Source: Ustilaginoidea virens
Lineage: Eukaryota > Ascomycota > Sordariomycetes > Hypocreales > Clavicipitaceae
Assembly: GCF_000687475.1 (NCBI RefSeq)
Contig: NC_057316.1
Location: forward strand, 1,178,001-1,242,000
Length of the DNA stretch: 64,000 nt
Reading direction: 5' to 3'
Below the pieces are notes generated by a model. The model had not been told where the DNA came from and ran no database searches. It saw only the letters and a list, made by a program, of their open reading frames with translations. Both the position numbers and the translations under genes were made by a program. This document shows, one piece after another, positions 23,644 to 33,574 of this stretch (position 1 is the stretch's first letter; each line of letters starts with the position of its first letter).

Positions 23644-26600
23644 TTATTATTATTATTATTAAATTACGCTAGAGGCTATTTAAAGCTAAATAACCTATCT
23701 AGTACTTCTATATAGATAATTCGGAAAGGGAAAAACCCGGTAGCCGGGAGGAAAACCCTTCCTGCTTTCTTAATTTCTGCTTTATATCGCCCTACATCAG
23801 GGGCGGCGGGTATCCGGTATATAAGAAAATAGGGTGCGCAACCGCTTAGGACTATATCTAGCGGTATTATATGGGAAGAGTGTAAGCGAGAAGTCCTAGA
23901 ATATCGGGTCTAGGTTGGTAATCTTATCGGGTAAGAAGTAAGAGGAGGGTAAAGCCGGGGGGGTAGGGCCAGCAGCGCACTCGCAGCAGGCATATTCTCG
24001 CCAGGCGTGCATCTATAGTAGCCCGGGTGCTTCTTAGTACGCATTAATTTTTAGGTCGGAAGAGGAAGTAAGCTAATTCTAAAGGTTAAAGTAGGCAGCC
24101 TTAGGCATTACGTTAGTATATAAGTTAGTAATGCCCCCCGACTTAATGCCTTTTCTTCTTTTCTTCTTTTCCTTTATAGCGCCAATTTTAAGGTATATAA
24201 TAACCCCTCTATTGCGGTATAGGGCTAGTGCTGACCCTATTAGTAATACGGTAGTAGCAGTAGCAATAATAGCAATAATAATAATACTAGCAATAATAAA
24301 AATAATAATAGTAAAAATGCCTAAGCGGTCGGCGATATTAAATAAAGGGATAAGTATAGGTCTTACGCACAGCAGGACTGCAGCTAATCCTTATAATATA
24401 ACCCAGAGAACTATATATATAGCCTTATAGGCCGTATCTAATACGCTCGGAGGATCCTAAGTATTAATACTATAGTTAATAAGATATAGACCGGATCGTA
24501 CCCATTCTCTAGCGAAGCTAATATAGGTAGGGATTAATACGGCCTATTATCCCTACGCCCTTATAGGTAAAATATATATACCCCTAAAGAGGACCCCTAG
24601 GAACCGGGTCCTAGTATAAAAGCTCCTAAATGTATAAGAGACTATTACTAAGGGGATAGAGGTATATTTTCGGTTTATATATAGTATAGGCTACCGGCTG
24701 ACTATCTTTAGCTTTAGGTAGATAACTATAAGGCCCTCTAGTAGAGGGCTAAATAGGTATCTGCCTCTCGGGGGTATAGTCGGGCGGCAATAATAGTAAT
24801 AGCAGTAGTAATAAGGGGCCTTAGCGCTCCTAAGGTAACCCGGGAGATACTAGACTTCAAAGAGAGGAAGGTCTTTACCTTAAAATAATAGGCCTATACC
24901 TAAAAGGATATCGCTATATTATTATAGGTTTTTTTAGCCTAAGAGGAGGGGGAAAGGGCTTTAGAGGGGGAATAGACTAGGGATAAAGGGGGGGAGAGTA
25001 ATAGGGAGGGTAAAGGGGGGGAGAAGGGGGAGAGTACCCCTATTGCTAATATAATAACTATTAACTAGTTTCGGCCTATAGGGCTTAAGAGATTTACTTA
25101 TTCTTAATGCACCTTATTCCTATTATAGGATTACTATAAATATTATATAGGGGCTATATAGGGGTATTTAGTAGCGCCTTTAGCTATATTATATTAGAGG
25201 GATTAGGCGAGCTAAAATTAATTAAATCGGTCGATACTAAATATCTAGCAAGCGATTATTTATATAAAGTATAGTTTATCAAGTATAATAAATATACTAT
25301 ATCGGTTATAAAGTAAGCTAAGGCTAGGATTAGGCCTAAAGAGTATATACCTTTATCTATAGTATTTTAAATAGGAGAGGATAATATAGTAAAGGTCTTT
25401 TAGGCCTTTCTTATAGCAATAGAGAGGTAATAGCACTAAGGGAATTTATTAGAGGTAGAAGAAGGAGTTAAAGCCGATTTTTTCTATACGGAATTAGGTA
25501 AATATTACCGATTTATACTTCTATAGACCTTTATACAATTAAGTTATTTTCACTATAGATTAAAAGTCTAATGCCCTTTCGGCTACTAGGGTCCTATATT
25601 AGGGGCATTTCGCCTTTACTACTGCCTAATTGCTTTACTATTAGTTATACTAATTTTTTATTAATTACTCTTTAGCTAAAAGCTAGCCGAGGTTAGAATT
25701 AGGGAACGGTATATAAGCTAAGGGTTTTTAGTAACCTTTCCTTCGATGGCATTAAAGTATTATCGCTATTACTACTAATGCACGGTTAATCCTATCGGTT
25801 ATACCTATTTTTTCTATTCTTTTAAGGAACTACTAATAGATATAGTTAAGATAGAGGTTAATTAAGGGTATAGCTGCCTCGGTCTTAAGGGTATTTAGCA
25901 GTATAGCCTTAAAGGCCTTAGTAATTATATAAAGGCAGGCTAACTATTCTATAGCTAGGGATTTTATAATGCCTTTTGCTACCCCTCTAGGGGCGGTAGG
26001 GGTATATTATATCCTTATGTTAAAGGTAATAGAGGTCTAGATAACCTACGTATAAATTAGGCATACTTCCCGGTATTAATAGCCTTAGGTTAAGGCTACT
26101 ATTACCGTAAGTGCGAGTCGCTACTATTTAAGTTTCTTTGCGATCTTAATATAGTATTCCCTTTATTTTAGCTTATAGTAGATTTCGACTCTTAGGAATC
26201 TAATATACTACTTCAGCTAGATTATTATAGTCTTAAGCTATACTATAGTCTCGTCTGCTTTATATATATAAGTAAAATAGATAAGCTTACTTTTGCTAGG
26301 GTTAAAGTTAAGTCCGGCTTACTTAAACTAGCTATTATAGATAAGCTATACTTTCTTAAATAGTGCCTTTATCTCCCCTATATTTCTCCTATAGGCTATA
26401 ATATTTATATCATTAGCGAAGCCTAATATAATAGTTAAGGCTACCTTTTATAGCCTTTTGTAAAGCGGTATAATATAAATAAAGAAGAAGATAAAAGAGA
26501 AGGGGGACCTTTATAATACCCTAGTAGTAATTAGTAATTTCTTTATAAGCTATCCCTTAAAGTGGATCTATACTATTCGCGAATCGGTAAAGCTATATAC

Positions 26601-29600
26601 CTATACTATAAGTTATAGTAGGAGCCCTTTATTAAAAAGTAGGTAGATAAAGCGGGTATAGTTAACTATATCGAATACTACTAATATATTTAGTTAAAGG
26701 AGTAAGGCGATCCCGCTATAGTACTAGATTATATAAATAATCTCTATTAGTATACTTAGTACTATATTAGTTGACTAGTTTGCCCTATTATTTATTTAAA
26801 GATCTAGAAGGAGGTTACCCTCCTTAAGGGCGGTAATAAGCCGCCTTACGACCGCGGCTTTTATAACCTTCCCTATTAGGTTAAGTAATAATATTAGTTT
26901 TTATCCTCTTGCTTTTAAGTATTCTTTAGGCCTTTTCCTAGGCTTTTATAATATTACTACTCTAGCCTCCCGGAATTAAGCTAAGTAGTACCCAATATAG
27001 TATATTTCGTTAAGGAAGTATATTAGGGTTTAAACGAATAGAGGGCTATATACTTTAAGGAATCCTATTAGGAGCCTATTAGGGCCTAGTGCTTTCTAGC
27101 CTACTATATTGCATAATATAGTATATACCTTTTTATAGGTAAAGGAGTTTATAGAGGGGAATATAGCAGTAATAAGCTAGGGGAATATTAGGTTAGGGAT
27201 ATCGTTATAAGTAGCCTAGGAGGTAGGGAAGAACTATTAGGCAAGTACTTATGCCTTTTCTTTATATATTATTGCCTTTAGGCCTAGACTGCTTTATTCT
27301 AATAGGGGGATCTTTTTTAATTTAGGCAGGAGGCTACTATATAGGCGAGCCTATTTCTCTAGAGACTATAGATCGGTATTTTATATAATTACTTTATTAA
27401 GGGCCTCTCGCTATAATTAGCGCTATTCCTTCTAGATAATATAAGACTAAATCGCTCTTACTTTTTAGGCGGCACTAAAGTTCTCTAAGGTATAGTATAC
27501 TGCCTATTTTTAGTAGGCCTTTTTTACTGCTATTTAAGCCATCTTAGCGCGGGAGTTCTACTAAGGCTTTACATTAAGGGCTTTAGGTGCCCTCTTTAGT
27601 ACTATAATATTAATAATACTCTAAAGTTAGCTAGTAAGCTATTCGGTATATATATCTATTTTAGTAGGGGAGTAGAGCAGGGCCCTAGTATAGTAAATAG
27701 TAAATCGGTTTTTTGCTTTAGCTTAAGCGAAGTATTAATTAAAAGACTTCTAGCTATTCTTTAAGGGGGGGGCTTTTATATAATAGTTATCGGTCTCGAT
27801 ATATATAAACTAGGGGATATAGTCGGACCTAATAAGGTTAGCATTTCTAAGATATTTAATTATAATATCTAGTATAACTTATATATAGTTGATAGTGCTA
27901 TTTCTTTTTCTTAGGGCCCTCCTTATTACCTTACCGCGAGGAGTAATTAGCCTAAGCCGCTATTATATTATAAGTTTAAAAAGAGTATTAATACTAAGCG
28001 AGGTTTAGTCTAGGCTATCCTAAAGAGGGTGGTATATATTAAAGTCCCTAATAAAGGCACTATAGGGGCAGGATAGGAGCTTAACGAGTATAGTAAAGGG
28101 GGTTATTTAGTTTAACTTATAGCCTAAGGAGTAAATAGAGTAGATATTAGTATATAGTCGGGAAATCTTATATTAATCGGTTCTTTTATCGCTAGACTAT
28201 ATGCCGGGCCCGTACCGCTTATAGATATATATTACTATTCTCCTGCTATATACTACTAATATATATCTTTTAAGGCTGGGGCTTAATAAGGTCTATTTAG
28301 GCGCAATAGGTTCTTAGATCGCTATAATATTAGGCTCGCACTAGTAATAGAGTGCTAATCTTATAAAGGTGGTTTTCTTCTATATATTCTAATAGAGGAC
28401 TATTATTATATAGATAATCGCAAAGGGGTTAATAGCAGCGGTATATTAGAGGTGGCTATAGGTTAGGCATCTAGGGTAAGTACGGTTATATTATAGTCTT
28501 ATATAGGGGCGGCTTAGAGGAAGGCAGTGATATTATTATCGGCCCTAATGCGGGGGGTCTTATTAATGCTTTTAACCGGTCGGCTTTATTTCTAAAGGGA
28601 GGGCTTATATAGGGGAGATCTACTAGTTATATAGCAGCGGCCCTAGTCCGCGATTAAGATAGTATTAGCATCTAATACTATATATAAGGCGAAGAGCCTT
28701 AGTCTATCGCTATAGGAATTTCTAGCTTTTTCCTATTATTCGTTCGCTACTTTATAGAGGTAGGACTATACTAGATATAATCCGTAATAGTTAAAATAGG
28801 ATTCGCATTAGTTCTATATAATAGCTGGGCAGCTTTAATTGCTATTTAGGTAGCATTCGGAGCCGCATTAGCCGCAGTAAGCTACCACTATGCAGTATAT
28901 AGCGATATAGCCGAATTTAAAGTAATTATAATACTAGCGAGGGTATATAATATCATTATAAGGTTCGGCTTCAAATATCTCTACTTAATATATAATACTA
29001 GCTTTATAAAGCTTATTTATAAGGTCGATAAAGTCTACCCCTATAATTAGGGGCGCCTATATTATAGTCCCCCTAAGGCAGTAAAGAGAGACCCTAATAA
29101 AGCCCTCTCTATTATCTTTAGTAAGATTCGACTAAATATCTTCTATTGCAGCATTTATAATATAGTAGGTTAGAAAGCTTTTAATAATAATACTAAATAA
29201 GTATTAGTTAGGTTCTACTTCCTAGCCGAAGGCGAGGCATACCTAGGTTATATCTATAGTATATTTTACTTTTTCTTTTTTGAAGGTAACGATTATATTG
29301 CTATTATAGAGCCTATAGGCTATAACTACTACTCCCTTAGTGGTAGCCCTATTAACTGCATTAATAATTTCAATTAGGGTATAGTTCTAAAGGATTTCGC
29401 TAATAGTATTTCCTTTAATAAGGACTTCACAGTAGATATAGGGGGGTACTGTAAGGGGAGCTAGGCTATATTAGGGTGGTATAACAGCTACGAGCCCTTA
29501 TGCGGCAATAGATGCCTATATAGCAGGGGCTATAATAGGTTTTAGGAGATTCTATATAGCCTTATTAACTATAGTCTCGATCGTCTATATAAGGGTTCTA

Positions 29601-30084
29601 ATAGGGGTATAGATATTGCCTAGGTCGGCCTTTTACTAGGCAATCTCTACTATAAAGTTTATAGCCTCTTATATTTTTCTTAATACCGCTAGGGGAATAT
29701 AGTCCTAAAGCTCTTTTATAAAATCTGTGATAATATCGGCTATTAGTCGCTTCTGCCCTTAGGTAGGTTTAGTCTCGGGCTGGTTACACTATATGCTATT
29801 CGCGATTGTAGTATTAGGGTTATAGTAGCTATATTCTATGCCGCCCCTATTCCCTCTATCGATATCTATTACTTTATCTGCGCCTACCGCGCCTACTCCC
29901 TAGATGCGATGCGCTATAGGTGAGGGGGGTAAACAGACGAGAAAAAGCGATTAGAAATATTAGAATTAATTTTAGAGGCGGTTCCATGCCGCTACCTAGG
30001 TGCGGGCGAAATCGCGAGTCTAATTGGTATTTTCACCCGAAGAGCCTATATAAAGGCTAGATTTAACGATATTTCGAAGAAGAT
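23644..30084 (-). mobile_element. LINE copy 1, full length (Tad1/I-like), inserted in Gypsy gag
   Basis: Minus orientation, 6441 bp, flanked by TTAGCAGCCCTAATTA at 23628-23643 and 30085-30100 (16-bp TSD). The 3' end is a (TAA)n tail, seen as TTA repeats at 23641-23660. The conserved 5' sequence starts CTCGCGATTTCGCC at 30018 (minus), with 66 unrelated bases between it and the TSD. ORF1 begins at the intact ATG at 29987 (M-E-P-P-L-K-L-I-L). Its Zn-knuckle region lies near 28730-28990. The endonuclease G/R-D-F-N motif is near 28045. The RT box reads F-A-N-D at 26410-26421 (FADD expected). The last 1.4 kb is 3' UTR with a G-rich tract at 24940-25045. Stop codons interrupt all frames. Confidence 0.88.
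25080..28570 (-). pseudogene. LINE copy 1 ORF2 (endonuclease-reverse transcriptase), degraded
   Basis: The frame holds an apurinic-type endonuclease (about 27830-28450, D-F-N-I-Y-H-P motif) and a reverse transcriptase (about 26100-27080) whose catalytic F-A-D-D reads F-A-N-D. A C-terminal His/Cys-type end follows. I did not find an RNase H domain. Many TAG/TAA stops replace Trp and Gln. Limits are approximate. Confidence 0.75.
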
Positions 30085-30525
30085 TTAGCAGCCCTAATTA
30101 GCCTAAAGAAGTTAAATTAGAATACCTCTAATCGGCGCTTAATACTTATATAGCTAATAAGATTATCGGTCTAAGGGTCTCTTATTACAATTACTATTTA
30201 GCGGTAGACTGCTATTAATAAATTACTATCGATATTGAGATTAGCCTAACTATTAACTGCTAATTAGGCTTAGCCTATTTCCGATTAATTTATATCTAAG
30301 ATTCTAAAGATAATATATAAATATCGGGCATTAATAAGCTAGACTTAAAAGGTAATCTGCCTAAAGCGATATAGGTCTCTATAAAATAATATAAAGAATA
30401 TAAGAAGAAAAGTCTTTATTTTTAATATAGCTCTTTTAAATATCGGAGGAATATATACTACCTACTATTAGTAATTTAGCTAGATGCAATTAAGGTAGCT
30501 TTACTAGACTTATAAATTGTAAAGT

Positions 30526-30680
30526 GTAATAAAGTGGCCTAATTGGGCTCTAAGCGGGTATCTGCGTATATCGTCTGGGTTTTAGCCCAACCTTTTGTCT
30601 GACTATTAGGCCAGACAAAAGAGTACGTATTATACCAAGTTGTTATGAACTGGTATAATTGACACCTATATCCCTAGCAG
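30526..30680 (+). repeat. dispersed repeat family S, copy C (least mutated)
   Basis: It contains GGGCTCTAAGCGGGTATCTGCG, matching copies A and B next to NAA15, and a perfect 10-bp hairpin (CTTTTGTCTG ... CAGACAAAAG) that those copies have lost. The ends could be TGTAAAGTG (30526) and TTGACA (about 30663), which would suit a short LTR, but this is not proven. Confidence 0.6.
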
Positions 30681-30780
30681 CGCGCGCACCCGCGCGCGAT
30701 AGCCGCATGCCGCGGGCTAGTCTTTTCCTCTTAGTAGGCGATACGGGCGTAGCCCGAATCCTTAACATAAAGGTCGAAAA
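30681..30780. other. CpG-rich islet inside RIP-mutated DNA
   Basis: The stretch 30680-30722 is almost only G and C, with alternating GCGCGC and CCGCGG. A GGGCGTAGCCC palindrome follows at about 30749. It stands out from the AT-rich surroundings and holds hardly any CpA, the usual RIP target. It lies between the gag and protease remnants. Confidence 0.6.
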
Positions 30781-31101
30781 TAGCAATAAAGATTAAGGAA
30801 AAAAATAGCCTTTAAGCTTAGTCTCGTTAAAAGGCTTAGGATATATATATAGACTTTAGCTTAATTATAGAATGAATTAAATAAAATCGTAAAACGAATA
30901 GATAGATGCCCCTTTTTAATACCAATTTTATATAAATCTTATACCTTTTTTTAATACTTTAATCGATTTAGGATATAACTACTATAGCGCTATAAGCGAA
31001 AAGATAATATAATGGTTAAGCCTTTAGCCTATCCGCTTACTATAATATAGAGAAATTAGAATAGTAGTAAAGATTTAGAGCTATTTAAGAGAATATAAGG
31101 T

Positions 31102-31863
31102 AATTATTATTATTAAATTACGCTAAAGGCTATTTAAAGCTAAATAACCTATCTAGTACTTCTATTAAGATGATTCGGAAGGGAAAAACCCGATAGCCGG
31201 GAGAAAAACCCTTCCTACGTTTTTAATTTCTACTTTATATCGTCCTGCAGTAGGGGCGGCAGGTATCTACTGCGTGAAAGAATAGGGTGCACAAATATTT
31301 AAGACTATATTTAGCGGTATTATATGGGAAGAGTGCGAGCGAGAAGTCCTAGAGTATTAGGTCTGGGTCGGTAGTCTTATTGGGCGAGAAGTAAGGGGAA
31401 GGTAAAGCCAGAAGAGTAGGGCTAGCGGCACGCTTACAATAGGCGTATTCTCGCTGGGCGTATATCTATAGTAGCCTAGGCGCTTCTCGGTATATATTAG
31501 TCTTTAGGTCGGAAGAGAAAGTAAGCTAATTCTAAAGGTTAAAACGGGCGGCCTTAGGTACTGCATCAGTATATAGGTTAGTAATGCCCCCTGATTTAGT
31601 GCCTTTTCCTTTTTTCTTCTTTTCCTCTATAGCGCTAATTTCGAGGTATATAATAACCCCTCTATCGCTATAGTCAGATGGCGGCAGTAGCGGCGATAGC
31701 GGTAGGGGGCCTTAGCGCTCCTGAAGCGACCCAGGAGATACTAAACCTAGAGAAGCAGAAGGTATTAGCCTTAGAGCATTAAGCTTGTATATAGGAGGAC
31801 ATCGCTATATCGCTATAAGTGCTTCTAGCCTAAAGAGAGGGAGAGGAGGCTTTAGAGGGGGGG
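31102..31863 (-). mobile_element. LINE copy 2, 3'-terminal fragment
   Basis: It begins with TTA repeats at 31102-31115 and aligns with the 3' UTR of LINE copy 1 (23641-24955), with an internal gap near 31670. It stops at a G-run (TTTAGAGGGGGG) where a minus-strand Gypsy LTR begins. This is either a 5'-truncated insertion or a copy interrupted by the LTR element. Confidence 0.8.
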
Positions 31864-32105
31864 TGTAAAGGACTGGCCCTAGGGCTACTGCGAATAGGCG
31901 TCGAATAAATATATTAAATAGACTAAGGAGGAAAGAAAGAGGACCCGAATAGGGGCCTCTAAGTAGTCTATTTATGCCCGTATATAGTATGGGTCGAGTC
32001 TTTAGCGAGCCCTTATAACCCTATGCCGATACTCCTTAGGCTAATCGCAGGCGCAGCCTAAGTCCTAGCCATATTATAGCGCAGGCGTAGCCCGAGCCCG
32101 TAATA
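31864..32105 (-). repeat. Gypsy LTR in minus orientation (3' LTR)
   Basis: This is the reverse complement of the LTR at 22669-22921, about 242 bp. Its 5' end reads TATTACGGG on the minus strand instead of TGTCACGGG (RIP changes). Directly beyond it, on the minus strand, is a polypurine tract (GAGGAGGGGGGTA, 32106-32118), so it is the 3' LTR of an element whose interior lies to the right. Confidence 0.78.
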
Positions 32106-32176
32106 TACCCCCCTCCTCTGCCTTAGAGTCAGAAAAATCGCCTTTCGTCGTCAATTAGTACTCTACTAGGGACCAA
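32106..32176 (-). mobile_element. 3' end of the interior of a minus-strand Gypsy element, first piece
   Basis: The polypurine tract is preceded (minus strand) by a frame ending D-S-K-A-E-E-G. The piece is cut by a copia element at ACCAA and continues at 36831. Confidence 0.6.
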
Positions 32177-32729
32177 TGTCAGAATGAAATTATTTATTGT
32201 TATTTTATTTTATTATTTTTGGATATCTATTGCCGATAATCTCTACGCATCGCCGCATCATCAGATTAAGAAAGGTATTAAGTATTCAATACTTATATTT
32301 ATATGGCGACTGCTAGTAAAGTTGAGTACCTAGTACTTACACACATTCCCTTACGCGCAAATGTATGATGCATCACAAATTGATCACACCACTTTATCGT
32401 TGCAAATCTCGATGCATTATAAATGCATATTTCGCCACATATCTATGATATCACAGTATGGTCACGATATTTACGTTAGATTGATTTCACTAGGGATGTT
32501 CTATGCTGGAATATTATGTATTTAAATCCCTAGATATTCCTACCCAAATAGTGGGGAGGAAGTATAGAAGCATGCACGCAAGCAAGTATGCAGAATTAAT
32601 GCACATCAGATTGTCCCTACGCCTTAGTCTCGTATCTTATCTGTGCCGTCACTTTGCAGCGATTTTACCATTCCACTGCCTTTATCTTTCGCATACTGTA
32701 TTATCTTAGCAGGCAAAACCAGTTTGACA
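32177..32729 (+). repeat. copia copy 1, 5' LTR
   Basis: 553 bp, starts TGTCAGAATGAAAT and ends AACCAGTTTGACA. It differs from its partner only by transitions such as TGTATT/TGCATT near the 3' end. Confidence 0.93.
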
Positions 32730-32742
32730 GTTATAAGCCCGG
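32730..32742 (+). promoter_or_regulatory. copia copy 1 primer-binding site (half initiator tRNA-Met)
   Basis: GTTATAAGCCCGG directly after the LTR. The second copy has GTTATGAGCCCGG, whose complement CCGGGCTCATAAC is the anticodon stem-loop of initiator tRNA-Met. Copia-type elements are known to prime with a half tRNA-iMet cut in the anticodon loop. Copy 1 carries one G-to-A change. Confidence 0.75.
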
Positions 32743-33574
32743 TTTGCACCCGTTAAAATCGTTTTATTCTATCTATTTCTCTCAGATTATTATTCGCGTG
32801 CATTTATTGCCAGCTGCACGCCGACAAATTACTAGCTGGTCCGACGGATTACCAGCTGTTTTCCCCTTTTTATCGTGCAAGCAAATAGCTGCAAACTGAC
32901 TTTAGCCAGCTGCACGCAGCTATGCCTTAGTTGCAAGAGTGCAATTACGCATTCTATGCAATAACAATCTTTTCTTGCTGCTATATTTCTTATACCTCTG
33001 TGCTAATATTATTACTAGGACCGTATAAACGCGTAATAAATAGCGTGCAAACCTGCACAATCTCATAAATTCTATCACTATATTCCGACCTTCGTCGTGC
33101 AATAGGCATACCGACTGCTTACCTGCGCACCTTTTATTATATCGTCGCTATTTTGCTAGATGATTTTCTACGATTAAATATTCTTTCCGACGAAGAAATC
33201 AGCCTCGGGCAAAAGTTCTGCTTGGGCACCCGTGCTGCCATACAAATTGCTAGTGCAAGGCACAACCCAAAAGAACGCAGCAGTGCCGACACATTTGCCT
33301 GCGCGAAACATTTCTTCTGACTTAGGAAGCCGGCAAGCGACTTTTGACTATTAAGGCCGAAAGACCATAAGTATGGTATATTGTGACTGGATAATTGATC
33401 CCTTTTGCCTAGGACTATTTACCGGGACTATTTTACCCTTTGGATTTACTTAGACTTTTTATTCCGTTGGATTTTCTTTGACTAAGGCTAGGTTATTATT
33501 CTTTCCTATTGTTATTCTTTCCTATCTATCTTACCTATCCTGCCTTTCTACCTATTCTTCCTACCTATTCCACT

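Larger units (their letters stand above)
22922..31101 (+). pseudogene. degraded gag-protease of a Gypsy-type retrotransposon, split by a LINE
   Basis: After the LTR, gag-like sequence runs to 23643 (F-I-F-Q-S-L, then a stretch ending F-K-E-K-I-I-F-I-S-S-P-N). It resumes at 30101 after the LINE: deleting the LINE and one TSD copy joins this to P-K-E-V-K-L-E-Y-L in the same frame, typical of a Gypsy gag core. Gag remnants continue to about 30525, where repeat S copy C begins. At about 30955-31030 a frame reads L-I-D-L-G-Y-N-Y-Y-S-A-I-S-E, which fits an aspartic protease LIDSG...SE motif with RIP changes. The reverse transcriptase and integrase are not present: at 31102 another LINE fragment begins. 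Stops throughout; not functional. Confidence 0.65.

Noticed and set aside
24131..24430. 99-codon plus-strand frame with hydrophobic runs, repeated at 52556-52840
   Set aside because: It is antisense to the 3' UTR of minus-oriented LINEs; the Ile-rich runs come from ATA/AAT-type short repeats.
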